Source of the DNA: Streptomyces akebiae
GTDB taxonomy: Bacteria > Actinomycetota > Actinomycetes > Streptomycetales > Streptomycetaceae
Reading direction: 5' to 3'
DNA: 64,000 nucleotides
NCBI RefSeq assembly: GCF_019599145.1
Contig: NZ_CP080647.1
Span: 8,804,001-8,868,000, forward strand
Shown: piece by piece, positions 47,678-56,734 of the stretch
Layout of the letters: each line of letters opens with the position of its first letter
How positions within the stretch are numbered: position 1 is the first letter of the stretch
Notes under the pieces: model-generated
Told to the model about the DNA's origin: nothing
What the model saw: only the letters and a program-made list of their open reading frames with translations
Databases searched by the model: none
Program-made: the position numbers and the translations under genes

Positions 47678-50600
47678 TCAACGTCGTACCAGCGTGATCC
47701 GGTACGTCCGGGTCCGTGAGCCGTCCTCACTGGTGACCGTGACGAGGGCGGTGGTCCGGCCGACGCGGTCCACGGTGACGGTCGCGTACGGGTCGCGCGC
47801 CGTCGCCGTGACCCGCGCCCGGTTCGGGTCGTCGGTCGCCACCCGGTAGGTGGTGGTCTCGGGGTCGAAGGACCCGATCGGCCGGCCGGCGACCTCCACG
47901 GCGGTGGCGGCCGCGTCCGACGAGGCACCGGCGGCCTTGGCGTACACCTCGATCTCGCCCATGGTGATGTAGCCGCCCGGACGCGCGGTCATCACCACGC
48001 GCACACCGGTCACCGGGCCCGCGGCGAGCGGGACGTCGATCACCGGGGTGCCCTCCGTGCCGACCGCGACGGAGCCGCCCGCGTCCGTCCAGGGACCGTT
48101 CTCGGTGGCCCGGACCTGCACCTTCAGGCTCTCCGGGAAGGAGACATTGGTCCCGTCCCGGTGGAAGTGGGCGACGATCCGGGTGAGATCACGGGCCTTC
48201 GGGAGACCGAAGGTGATGGTGTCGGACGGGTTCTTCGTGCCCGAGCGCCAGTTGGACCAGGCCTTCTCGGCGGTGGTGCCGTTGCGCAGCCGCTCGGCGG
48301 AGTAGCCGCTCTCGGTGTAGGTGGCACCCACGGAGACCTTCGGGTCGGTCGCGATGTTGCTCTGCGTCGCCTCGGTGACCTGGACCCGTACGGTCGCCTC
48401 GGCCGTGGTGCCGCCGACGACCTCGGCGCTGCCCCGCAGGGTCACCACCCCCGCCTCGTCGAAGGCCCCCTCGGGTGCCGCGTCCCAGCTCACCGGGAGG
48501 GTGGTCCGGCCGCCGTGCCGGCCGACGCCGACGACCGTCGCCGGCAGCTCCGGTGCGCCGCCCACGTACGTCTTGGCGCGGGCGGGCAGGGTCGAGGCGA
48601 TCGTGTCGACGGTGACGAGGGCCTTCGCGGGGAGCTTGCGGCCGAGGGCGTCGGTCGCCTCACCCCTCACGCGTACCGTCCCGGGCTCGCGCCACTTCCG
48701 GTCCGACGGCAGCTCCCACTCGACGGGCAGGCTGCCGCGGGCGCCGTCCCGGAACACCGGGGTCACCGTCCGCGGCAGTTCCGGCCGCAGCCCGGGGACG
48801 GTGAACGCCTCGGCCCGTTCGGTGCGCAGCACGGTCTCGTCGGTCACCGCCCAGCGCTGGTTGGGGGCCGACGTCGGGGTGTACGTCGACACCTTGGCGC
48901 CGTCCGCCGAGGACTGTCCGGTGACGTCGAGGAGGCGGCCGGTGGCGGCGTTCACGAAGGTCCAACTGCCGTCGCCCGTGGTCGACATGATCCACTGGGC
49001 GGCCTCGGGGACCTCCCCGGCGACCGGCTCCTCCAGTACGGCCTGGTTGTCACGGACGGCGAGCCGCCTGCCGGTGCCGGCGTCGGTGAGGGCGTACCGC
49101 TCGCGGTTGTCGCGGCCCGGGGTCAGCTTCTCGACCGACCACAGCTGCCGGGCGCTCGCGGCGTCGGTGGTGCGGATGGCGACGCCGGTGCCGTCCTCCG
49201 ACGGGGTCAGCGACTTGCCGCTCTGGGTGCCCTGGAGCCGGTACACGTGGCCGGGCTGGACGAGGGCGGCGTCCTTCGCCACACCGCTGACGCCGTCGAC
49301 CAGGAAGGTGGTGACGGACTTGGCCGGCACGTCGAGGGTGGCGGCACGGTCCTTCACCCGGACCGGCGTGCCCTCGACGAGGGCCCCGTCGGCGCTCGTC
49401 ACGACGGGGGTGACGGTGGCACGGGAGGAGACCTTCCCGAAGCGCGAGAGATCGAGGGTGACCGAACGCCCGGTCGTGCCGCTGTTGACGTGGACCACGG
49501 AGGCCGCGCGGCCGGACTTCTTGACGGCGGCGACGCTGGAGGGGTCGTCGACCTTCACGAAGCGGTCGCCCGGTCGGATGTGGTGGGTGAAGTTGCGGAT
49601 GGTGTGGAACTTGGAGTTGGCCCGGACCGGGCAGGTCTCCAGGGTGTCCGTGGCCGTGCAGTTGAACGGCACATGGATGCTGCCCCAGTTCTTGCCGGCG
49701 GCGGCCTGCGGGATCGAGTCCTCGATCGGCTGCCAGAACACCCAGGCGGAGGGCTCCAGTTCCCGCATGTCGTCGACCATGCGGGTGGCGATGCCGAGAC
49801 CCGGTTCCATGCCCGTGAAGTCGGTGCCGGTGCCCCAGGTGCCCTCGACCTCGCTCATCCAGAGCTTCTTGTCCGCGCCCTTGGCGATGTCACGGGCGCT
49901 GGTGCGCATGCCGGTGCCGTAGGTGTGCACGTTCAGCTGGGGGAGCGCCGCCCGCGCGGAGGTGTCGTAGGCGTTCCAGTTCTGGGTGAAGATCGTGGGG
50001 TTGGTCTCGTCCATCGCGGAGATCTCGGCGTCGGTCGCCGCTCCCTCCAGCGCCTCGTCGAGGGCGAGGACGACCTTCTGCTGGAGCGCCGGGCCCGCGT
50101 GCGCGCCCTCCTGGCGGCCTCCGGTGGGCTGGCCGTTCGCGCCGATCTGGGTGCCCCAGTAGTTGGTGTTGGGCTCGTTCAGCGGGGCGATGGTGTCGAA
50201 GTCGATGCCGTGCCGCTTCTCCAACTCCTCGGTGACGCGGACCAGATACGTGGCGAACTCGTCGACGCGGTCGGCCCGGATCTGGTCCGTGTTGGCGTCG
50301 AAGCCGCCGGAGACATAGCCGCTGACGGTCTGGAACCAGGGCGGCGAGTTGCTGAACGCCTCCCAGGTGTCGACCTTGTCCTTGATCTGTTCGACCCACC
50401 AGCGCTGGCCCGAGTCGGCGTCCCAGTCCCAGTGGTCGGGGTCGTTGGGGTCCCACCACTCCATGTCCTGCCGGGTGGTGCCCTCGGGGGCCTTCCAGAA
50501 GCCGTCCATCGTCGCGCCGGCCTTCATGTAGTCCTTGCGGACGTCCGGGGCGTTACCGCCGCCGATGTTGTAGCGGGCGATGGTGAGGCCGAGGCCGTCC

Positions 50601-50860
50601 TCGCCGAACAGCATGTCGACCAGCTGTCTTCGGATGGGCTCGGGGTAGTTCCCCGTCGCGTTGGCGAACCAGACGAGACTGGTGCCCCAGCCCTCGAACT
50701 CCTGCTGCCGGTACGACGGGTCGATCCGCACGGTGACCGCGCTCGACGCCGCCGGGGCCGACGTGTCCGCACTCGCCGGGGGCGCGGCCATGAGGCCCGC
50801 GCCGAGGACCAGGGGGGCCGTGGCTGCCAGAGCCCGGGCGATGCGATGTCGTGGGGTCAC
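47678..50860 (-). CDS. secreted multidomain GH30 glycoside hydrolase (endo-beta-1,6-galactanase type)
   Basis: 1060 residues; GTG at 50860 with GGAAGGAG upstream. Signal peptide about 1-30. GH30 catalytic domain (about 35-500: QEFEGWGTSLVWFANATGNYP; acid/base Glu in APLNEPNTNYWG; nucleophile Glu in LWMSEVEGTWG). A ricin-type lectin domain (about 520-670: YRLQGTQSGKSLTPSEDG, APNQRWAVTDE), two bacterial Ig-like (Big_4) modules (about 690-845) and a discoidin/CBM32-like domain (about 850-980) follow, with a cadherin-like end. The catalytic part resembles beta-1,6-galactanases that attack arabinogalactan side chains. Divergent from a pectate lyase gene. Confidence 0.88.
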   Translation of the reverse strand: MTPRHRIARALAATAPLVLGAGLMAAPPASADTSAPAASSAVTVRIDPSYRQQEFEGWGTSLVWFANATGNYPEPIRRQLVDMLFGEDGLGLTIARYNIGGGNAPDVRKDYMKAGATMDGFWKAPEGTTRQDMEWWDPNDPDHWDWDADSGQRWWVEQIKDKVDTWEAFSNSPPWFQTVSGYVSGGFDANTDQIRADRVDEFATYLVRVTEELEKRHGIDFDTIAPLNEPNTNYWGTQIGANGQPTGGRQEGAHAGPALQQKVVLALDEALEGAATDAEISAMDETNPTIFTQNWNAYDTSARAALPQLNVHTYGTGMRTSARDIAKGADKKLWMSEVEGTWGTGTDFTGMEPGLGIATRMVDDMRELEPSAWVFWQPIEDSIPQAAAGKNWGSIHVPFNCTATDTLETCPVRANSKFHTIRNFTHHIRPGDRFVKVDDPSSVAAVKKSGRAASVVHVNSGTTGRSVTLDLSRFGKVSSRATVTPVVTSADGALVEGTPVRVKDRAATLDVPAKSVTTFLVDGVSGVAKDAALVQPGHVYRLQGTQSGKSLTPSEDGTGVAIRTTDAASARQLWSVEKLTPGRDNRERYALTDAGTGRRLAVRDNQAVLEEPVAGEVPEAAQWIMSTTGDGSWTFVNAATGRLLDVTGQSSADGAKVSTYTPTSAPNQRWAVTDETVLRTERAEAFTVPGLRPELPRTVTPVFRDGARGSLPVEWELPSDRKWREPGTVRVRGEATDALGRKLPAKALVTVDTIASTLPARAKTYVGGAPELPATVVGVGRHGGRTTLPVSWDAAPEGAFDEAGVVTLRGSAEVVGGTTAEATVRVQVTEATQSNIATDPKVSVGATYTESGYSAERLRNGTTAEKAWSNWRSGTKNPSDTITFGLPKARDLTRIVAHFHRDGTNVSFPESLKVQVRATENGPWTDAGGSVAVGTEGTPVIDVPLAAGPVTGVRVVMTARPGGYITMGEIEVYAKAAGASSDAAATAVEVAGRPIGSFDPETTTYRVATDDPNRARVTATARDPYATVTVDRVGRTTALVTVTSEDGSRTRTYRITLVRR

Positions 50861-50937
50861 GACACTCCTTCCACAACACAGAGGCGAACGCGATCTCGTT
50901 GACATGCCCAAAACACGTGCTTAGCATTCAGGAAACT

Positions 50938-50949
50938 GAAAGCGCTTTC
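50938..50949. promoter_or_regulatory. perfect LacI-type palindrome between two polysaccharidase genes
   Basis: GAAAGCGCTTTC, 12 bases, centred on AGCGCT as in the CebR box but with different flanks. It lies 77 bases upstream of the GH30 start and 75 bases upstream of the PL1 start, so one repressor could control both. Confidence 0.75.
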
Positions 50950-51024
50950 TAGCCCTTGTGTGCACGGATTCACGCGAATTCGCAAGACCCAGGAACGTCC
51001 CCCACTCGTCCCGGGAGGAACCAC

Positions 51025-52020
51025 ATGAGGTCGTCGTCACGCACGGTTTCCGCACTCACGCTCGCCCTGCTGCTCGCCGCCGCCACGCCCGTCGAGGCCG
51101 GGACGGCCGCCGCCGCGCCGCCGGCACCCCTGGCGGAGACGTCCCCCACCGGCTTCGCCGCCGTCCACGCGCTCGGACAGAACGGCACCACCGGCGGGGC
51201 CGGCGGCACCACCGTCACCGCCACCACCACCGAGCAGTTCCTGGAGTACATCGACACCACGGCCCCGCTGGTCATCCGGGTCCAGGGCACGATCGACATC
51301 ACCAGCAAACAGGGCGTCCGCCCGAACAAGACCATCATCGGGGTCGGTTCCTCGGCCGTCATCAACGGCGGCGGCCTGGAGTTCTACCGCTCCTCCAACG
51401 TCATCGTGCGCAACATCAAGTTCACCGCGGCCGAGGACGACGCCATCAGCGTGGGCCGGGAGTCCCACCACATCTGGATCGACCACAACGAGTTCGTCGC
51501 CCCGCTCGACGGAGCGGTCGACGTGGTCCGCGCCGCCGAGTACGTCACCGTCTCCTGGAACTGGTTCAACAAGACCGACAAGAGCATGCTGCTCGGGCAC
51601 TCCGACGGCAACGGCAGCCAGGACACCGGGAAGTTGAAGGTCTCGATCCACCACAACTTCTTCGACGGCTCACGGCAGCGACACCCCCGGGTCCGGTTCG
51701 GCGAGCCGGTGCACGTCTACAACAACTACTACAAGGGCAACGCCGTCTACGGCGTCGCCTCGACGATGAACGCGGGCGTCGTCGTCGAGGGCAACCACTT
51801 CGAGGGCGTCCCCCACCCCTGCCACTCCGCGAGCGGCTACGACGCCTCGGGACCGGGCCGACTGGTCCAGCGGAACAACGTCTTCACCGGGTCCGGCACG
51901 TGCGAGACCAACGGCACGGTCGTCGAGCCCCGCACGTACTACGCGTACACGCTGGACCCCGCCGCAGACGTCCCGGCCCTCGTACGGGCCGGGGCAGGCA
52001 CCGGAAAGATCGGTGCCTGA
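51025..52020 (+). CDS. secreted pectate lyase (PL1)
   Basis: 331 residues; ATG at 51025 with GGGAGGAACC upstream. Signal peptide about 1-32. PL1 beta-helix: GFAAVHALGQNGTTGG, DDAISVGRESHHIWIDHNEF, VDVVRAAEYVTVSWNWF, SRQRHPRVRFGEPVHVYNNYYKG (catalytic Arg and Ca2+-site Asp residues). It cleaves polygalacturonate by beta-elimination. It lacks a carbohydrate-binding module. It shares the GxNG-type N terminus with the PL1 half of the fusion at 28716-30782, so the two are paralogues. Confidence 0.93.
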   Translation: MRSSSRTVSALTLALLLAAATPVEAGTAAAAPPAPLAETSPTGFAAVHALGQNGTTGGAGGTTVTATTTEQFLEYIDTTAPLVIRVQGTIDITSKQGVRPNKTIIGVGSSAVINGGGLEFYRSSNVIVRNIKFTAAEDDAISVGRESHHIWIDHNEFVAPLDGAVDVVRAAEYVTVSWNWFNKTDKSMLLGHSDGNGSQDTGKLKVSIHHNFFDGSRQRHPRVRFGEPVHVYNNYYKGNAVYGVASTMNAGVVVEGNHFEGVPHPCHSASGYDASGPGRLVQRNNVFTGSGTCETNGTVVEPRTYYAYTLDPAADVPALVRAGAGTGKIGA

Positions 52021-52056
52021 ACTCCCCACCCCCCCCACGAAAAACAGGAGAGCCCC

Positions 52057-52659
52057 ATGAACTCACCGCGCAGGCAGGTGGTCGTGGCCGCCCTGGCGGC
52101 CGCGCTGCTCGCCGGACCCGGCGTCGCGCAGGCGGCCCCGCAGGCCGGGCCCGTGCCCGGCGAGCGGGCGGCGGCCGCCACCATCACCTGGACCCTCGTA
52201 CGGGCGAGCAACCCGACGCAGGACCAGCAGTCGGCGTACGCCACCATCACGACCGCCATGAACGCGGCCGTCGCCCGGTACAACAACCTCAGCGACCTCG
52301 GCAAGAACATCACCGTCCGCTACGAGCCGGGCGTCCCCACCGCCGACGGCAACATCAACGGAACCATCCGCTTCGGCTCCAACCGCAGCTACATGAACGA
52401 GCGGACCGCGCTGCACGAGATCGCGCACACCATAGGCGTCGGCACCAGCGCGGGCTGGTCGCGGCTGGGCGGCAGCGGCACCTGGACCGGCGCGGGGGCC
52501 ACCGCACTGGTCCGGCAGTACGACGGGGCGAGCGCGAAGATCTCCACCGGGGGCGGGCACTTCTGGCCGTACGGCCTGAACTACGACAACGAGTTCTCCG
52601 GCACGGCGGCCGACCGGCACGTCCGCATCGTGTCCGCCATGGTCAGCGACGGGCTGTGA
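52057..52659 (+). CDS. secreted zinc-metalloprotease-like protein
   Basis: 200 residues; ATG at 52057 with AGGAGAG upstream. Signal peptide about 1-27. The zinc motif HEIAHTIGVGT (H120, E121, H124) is of the metzincin-like HExxH type. The rest (TITWTLVRASNPTQDQQSAY, ARYNNLSDLGKNITVRYEPGVPTADGNINGTIRFGS) is a compact extracellular domain that in other actinobacterial proteins accompanies carbohydrate-binding modules. It lies 36 bases after the pectate lyase and is likely in the same transcript. Substrate unknown. Confidence 0.78.
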   Translation: MNSPRRQVVVAALAAALLAGPGVAQAAPQAGPVPGERAAAATITWTLVRASNPTQDQQSAYATITTAMNAAVARYNNLSDLGKNITVRYEPGVPTADGNINGTIRFGSNRSYMNERTALHEIAHTIGVGTSAGWSRLGGSGTWTGAGATALVRQYDGASAKISTGGGHFWPYGLNYDNEFSGTAADRHVRIVSAMVSDGL

Positions 52660-52680
52660 CCGCGTCCGCGGTGGCGGCGG

Positions 52681-52738
52681 TTGGTGCCCGGTGACCAAGG
52701 CGCCGACGCTTGGTGCCCGGTGACAAAGGCGCCGACGG
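52681..52738. repeat. 29-bp tandem duplication
   Basis: Two adjacent copies (52681-52709 and 52710-52738) that differ at two positions; each begins TTGGTGCCCGGTGAC. It lies in the gap between the protease-like and hydrolase genes. Confidence 0.85.
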
Positions 52739-52798
52739 TGGCTGCGTTGTTGTGAGCATGGGGCGGTGGGGCCGCGTTCGCGGTCCTACCGTCCCAGC

Positions 52799-54529
52799 AT
52801 GAACACGAGTCACAGCAGAGGAAAGACCTCACGACCACTGCGCAGCGCCGCGCTGGCGGTGCTGCTGACCGTCGGGGCGGTCACCGGCGCCGCCCCGGAC
52901 GCCCGGGGCGAGAGCGCGCGCACCGAGACGGCCGTCGCGACGACGAGCCCCGTCGACGGGGTGACCGAGACGCTGGTCCGCGTGAGGGCGCCGCTGCCGG
53001 TGTCCTTCGGCGCGCGGCCGGCGGCGTGCGACTGGCTGTCGTACCTGCGCTACCGATCCGCCGACGGGCCCGCCGCCTCGGCCGACGCCGACCGGATCCT
53101 CGTCGCCCAGCCGGGCATCCTGGAAGGCGCCGGAGCCTTCGACAGCGTCGCCCGCAACACCGTCGCCCGCGCGGCCGAACAAGGACGGCACATCGAGTTC
53201 TGGGCTCTGGACCGGCGCTCCAACTGCCTGGAGGACCGTACCGGCGTGGCCTCCGGCGACCAGCACACGGCCGTCGACTACTACTACCGGGACAAACAGG
53301 TCGAGGGCCGCACCTTCGACGGCTACGTCGGCAACGGCGAACTGGGCTGGATGGCGAAGCTGGGCATCGAGCGGACCGTCCGCGACCAGTACGACCTGCT
53401 CACCGCCGAACTGCCCGACCAGCGGGTGCGCAAGGAGAAGGTGCTGTGCGGCGGGCACTCGCTCGGCGGAGTCATCACCGGGTACTTCGCGACCGCCGAC
53501 TTCGACGGCGACCGAACCACCACGGCCGACGCCGGGCACCGCCAGTGCGCCGGCTACTTCGCCCTCGACACCACCGTCTCCACCTCCCTCGCCGACCTCA
53601 GCGGCAGCATCCCGGACGACACCAACCTGCCCGACGTGGGCCTCGGTCACGGCGCGGTGCAGGCCGGGCTCGACAGCGGACTCCTCTCCCGCACGCTGTC
53701 CGCGCCGGTGCTCCTCAACCCCGAGATGATGACGCTGCTGGCCATCGCCGGCCTCGGCGCGCTGCAGGACCCGGACGGCGAGGCCACCCTGCCGGGCTAC
53801 CTGCCCCTCAACACCAACATCGAGGTCACCAACCGCTTCCTGTTCTCCGAGGACACCGCCACCTTCCTCTCCGGCTCACCAGCGGTGAGGGACTTCCGGC
53901 TCACCAACGAGGCGATCCTCGGCGCGCTGATGGACGACCACTCCGTACCGCTGGCGTTCCTCCAGAGCAGTGTGGGCTTCTTCGACGGCGGGCCGGTCGT
54001 CGACAAGAACTTCCCCGTCGCCAACGGGAGCACCGGGCAACCGGCGCTGTTCGGCAGCGAGTACAAGGCGATCCCCGACCGGCCGGGCGGCCCGCTCTAC
54101 ACCTGGCGCAACTACGACCGCGTCGGCGACCCCGACGACCCCGGCTACCGGTCGGCGGACGGCACCCCCTTCACCGACGCGGGCAAGGAGGTCACCGACA
54201 TCCAGCAACTGGCCCGCAGCATGGCCCAGCAGCCGCTGGACTTCACCGAGCAGTACTTCCCGACCAAGCTGGTCACCGACCTCCAACTGTCCACCTCGCC
54301 GCAGGTGAAGCGCCTCGTCGTCCACCCGGACGGACTCACCGCCAACCCGACGCTCACCGTGCTCGCGGGCGACGGACTTCTGGCCGGCCGCGTCCCGGCC
54401 GACCTGGACCCCGTGGTCGCCGACGGCTACCAGCACCTGGACGTGCTGACCGCCGCGCCCACCCAGAACGACGGCCGTCCCGAACCCGTCTCCAGGAGCC
54501 TCACGGAGTTCGCGCGGGACACCGAGTAG
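52799..54529 (+). CDS. secreted alpha/beta-hydrolase, unknown substrate
   Basis: 576 residues; ATG at 52799. Signal peptide about 1-36. The nucleophile elbow is CGGHSLGGVITGYFA (Ser near residue 222), with preceding ILVAQPGILEGAGAFDSVARN and YYYRDKQVEGRTFDGYVGN. A large, conserved-looking second half (TNRFLFSEDTATFLSG, DFTEQYFPTKLVTDLQL) ends in an Asp/His-containing segment (VVADGYQHLDVLTAAP), which could supply the catalytic His. I do not know the family by name. There is no ribosome site; TACCGT six bases upstream suggests a leaderless message. Followed by a strong terminator. Confidence 0.75.
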   Translation: MNTSHSRGKTSRPLRSAALAVLLTVGAVTGAAPDARGESARTETAVATTSPVDGVTETLVRVRAPLPVSFGARPAACDWLSYLRYRSADGPAASADADRILVAQPGILEGAGAFDSVARNTVARAAEQGRHIEFWALDRRSNCLEDRTGVASGDQHTAVDYYYRDKQVEGRTFDGYVGNGELGWMAKLGIERTVRDQYDLLTAELPDQRVRKEKVLCGGHSLGGVITGYFATADFDGDRTTTADAGHRQCAGYFALDTTVSTSLADLSGSIPDDTNLPDVGLGHGAVQAGLDSGLLSRTLSAPVLLNPEMMTLLAIAGLGALQDPDGEATLPGYLPLNTNIEVTNRFLFSEDTATFLSGSPAVRDFRLTNEAILGALMDDHSVPLAFLQSSVGFFDGGPVVDKNFPVANGSTGQPALFGSEYKAIPDRPGGPLYTWRNYDRVGDPDDPGYRSADGTPFTDAGKEVTDIQQLARSMAQQPLDFTEQYFPTKLVTDLQLSTSPQVKRLVVHPDGLTANPTLTVLAGDGLLAGRVPADLDPVVADGYQHLDVLTAAPTQNDGRPEPVSRSLTEFARDTE

Positions 54530-54547
54530 CCATCGCCCCCATGGAAG

Positions 54548-54579
54548 AAGGGCCCGGGAGGATCTCCTCCCGGGCCCTT
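54548..54579. terminator. very strong bidirectional terminator
   Basis: AAGGGCCCGGGAGGA (54548-54562) and TCCTCCCGGGCCCTT (54565-54579): 15 complementary bases per arm around a 2-base centre, between the convergent hydrolase and cutinase genes. Confidence 0.9.
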
Positions 54580-54600
54580 CGCCTCCGTGCGTGGGGTCGG

Positions 54601-55242
54601 TCAGACCTTGGTCGCGGCGAAGGCCGCCGCCGCGTCCGCGTTCGCCCGGTAGCTCAGGTGGGCGCCCGTGTCGCCCCCGCCGTTCTCGCAGACCGGGTCA
54701 CCGGCCGCGCAGAAGTCGATGGTGCGGCTCTGGTAGGTGCCGGTGACGCTCTTGCCGATGGCCCGGATCGGGTTGCCGAACAGCAGCACCGAGGAGACCT
54801 TCGGTTCGAGCGCGGCGGGAATGGTGGCCACGATGGGGCTGCCGACCACCGCGCCGGCGCTGCTGATGCCGATGGAGTTGTCGACGACGTTCGCGCCCTG
54901 CGAATAACCGACCAGAATAAAACGCTGGTTCGGACAGGCGGCGGCCTGGCTCCTGACATGGTTCACCAGATCCGCGTTTCCCTGCGCGGCCGAGGTGAGG
55001 GAAAGGTCCGCGGGATAGTTCACCTTGTAGCTGGACAGGGATTTGCCCGTGAGTTTCTTCTGCAGCGCCGAATACACGGGGTCGCCGACGATGAAGCCGA
55101 GCGTGCCCGGCTCGAACGTGCCGCGAGCTGAGACGACGTCGATGTCCGTGCAGGCCGCGGCCGTGGCCGTGGGCATCGAGACGGTGGCCAGTCCGGCCCC
55201 GCCGGCCAGCGAGAGCGCGGCGAGGCACAAGCGGATGCGCAT
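54601..55242 (-). CDS. secreted cutinase
   Basis: 213 residues; ATG at 55242 with AAAGGATC upstream. Signal peptide about 1-29. Catalytic triad of the family: Ser in ILVGYSQGANVV, Asp in CAAGDPVCENGG and His in GAHLSYRAN. Cysteines for the two usual disulphides are present (ACTDIDVV, AACPNQRF, DFCAAGDPVC). It hydrolyses cutin and other polyesters, or lipid esters. The stretch around 54900-55030 uses rare AT-ending codons (TTT, ATT), unlike its neighbours. Confidence 0.92.
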   Translation of the reverse strand: MRIRLCLAALSLAGGAGLATVSMPTATAAACTDIDVVSARGTFEPGTLGFIVGDPVYSALQKKLTGKSLSSYKVNYPADLSLTSAAQGNADLVNHVRSQAAACPNQRFILVGYSQGANVVDNSIGISSAGAVVGSPIVATIPAALEPKVSSVLLFGNPIRAIGKSVTGTYQSRTIDFCAAGDPVCENGGGDTGAHLSYRANADAAAAFAATKV

Positions 55243-55379
55243 GGGGATCCTTTGCGGGTGGGGCGCGTGAAGCGCCTGTGGAAAAGGACGTCCCGAAGGT
55301 ATTCGCTGTGCCAGGCCGGGTGTTATGGACGAGAATTCAAAAATCGCTTCTGTTTTTGCGCCGAGGTGAGTCGATGATT

Positions 55380-56612
55380 TTATGCGGTGAACGTGTCGTC
55401 GTCCCGCACGGCCTCCGCCCGCAGGGCGAGGATGAGGTCCAGTCGGGTACCGGGGTCGTGCAGGGCCTCGCCGAAGAGCTTCTCCAGCTGCCGCAGGCGG
55501 TAGCGGACCGTCTGCGGGTGGATGTGGAGGCGGGCGGCGACATCGGGCACGTTGCTGCCGCCGAGCAGCCACGCCAGCAGGGTCTCGGCGAGCCGGCCGC
55601 GCGGCCCCTCCGCGACCGAGTCCAGCGGGGCCAGCACCTGAGACCTGAGCTGGTCGAGCATCGGCTCGTCGCTGTGCAGCAGCAGGGTCGACAGATGGTC
55701 CGCGCAGCGCACCACGCCCTGCCGGGGCAGGATGCCGCGCCCCATCAACCCGAGCGCACGGGTGGCCCAGTGCAGCGAACGGGCGGCCTCCGTGAGCGGA
55801 ACCGAGGGCCCGATCGCGGCCGGCCGCCCCCGCAGTGCGAGCGTGAACGCCCGGCCGCCGAAGCCGCCCGAGCCGTCCGGGTCGGGCACGAGCATCCGTG
55901 GCGGCCGGGACTCCATGTCCACCAGCGCCCCGGCGGCGGCCAACGGCCGCTCCTCCCGCCGGTCGGGCGAGGCCGCGAGGACGACGACCGCGACGTGCGT
56001 CGGCACGGACCACCGGGCGCCGTGCGCCAGGTCGCGCACCGCCTCCGGCAACACCGGCCTCTCGCCCAGCAGCAGGGCGAGCAGCCGCCCTCGGCGCCGT
56101 TCCAGTTCGTCCGTGCTGCGCAGCTGCCCCTCCGCGTATCCCGCCGCCGCGGCCTCGGCCACCTCGTGCACCGTCCGGAACGCCAGTTCACCCAGCCTGG
56201 CCATGACCGAGGAGTCCAACCCGAGTTCCTCCGTCGTGCGGCCCAGCAGCCGCCAGGCGTGCAGCCCTCCGACCCGCAGTGCGGACTGCAGTGTTTCGAG
56301 GCTGTGGCCCTCCAGCGCCTCGCCACGCCCCAGCTCGTGATAGATCGCGGTGATCGAGTCTCCCCGGCCGCGCGGATCGGCGATGTGGTCGACGAACAGG
56401 GTGAGCGCCTGGACGACCCCCGATCTGAGCAGTGCGCGGCTCGCTCCGTCAAGCGACCGGGAGGCGTACTCCGGGACCTGTCTGCACACCTCCTCCTCCA
56501 CCTGGTCGGCGACATGCTCCAACTGTTCGCGCAGCAGTTTGACCAGTTCGGGCGGCGCCGGGGCGGCGCCGGGACCGTTCGGTACGCCGTACGGCGGGAT
56601 GGGGGCAGCCAC
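55380..56612 (-). CDS. PucR-type transcriptional regulator with C-terminal helix-turn-helix
   Basis: 410 residues; GTG at 56612 with AAAGGAGGG upstream. The N-terminal helical domain (RsbR/PucR-like, about 20-165), a middle GGDEF-like region (about 170-330), and the PucR HTH_30 at the end (NVPDVAARLHIHPQTVRYRLRQLEKLFGEAL). It lies between the cutinase and the esterase/PKS operon on the same strand and may control one of them. Members often respond to purines, gamma-aminobutyrate or fatty-acid related signals; the signal here is unknown. Confidence 0.88.
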   Translation of the reverse strand: MAAPIPPYGVPNGPGAAPAPPELVKLLREQLEHVADQVEEEVCRQVPEYASRSLDGASRALLRSGVVQALTLFVDHIADPRGRGDSITAIYHELGRGEALEGHSLETLQSALRVGGLHAWRLLGRTTEELGLDSSVMARLGELAFRTVHEVAEAAAAGYAEGQLRSTDELERRRGRLLALLLGERPVLPEAVRDLAHGARWSVPTHVAVVVLAASPDRREERPLAAAGALVDMESRPPRMLVPDPDGSGGFGGRAFTLALRGRPAAIGPSVPLTEAARSLHWATRALGLMGRGILPRQGVVRCADHLSTLLLHSDEPMLDQLRSQVLAPLDSVAEGPRGRLAETLLAWLLGGSNVPDVAARLHIHPQTVRYRLRQLEKLFGEALHDPGTRLDLILALRAEAVRDDDTFTA

Positions 56613-56734
56613 GGCGGACCCTCCTTTCACCCGGAAGCGGCTCACCCGTGGGCTGACGCCCGTGGGGCGAGGGACAAGTCCAGGGTTGGACGGATGTCCC
56701 CTGCGCTCCGTTCCGTGCCCCGACGGCACCGGCC

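Noticed and set aside
48161..50902. Plus-strand open frame of 913 codons opposite the GH30 gene
   Set aside because: It is antisense to a gene with clear GH30, lectin and discoidin domains; its translation is Gly/Arg/Asp-rich with no domains, the usual shadow in GC-rich DNA.
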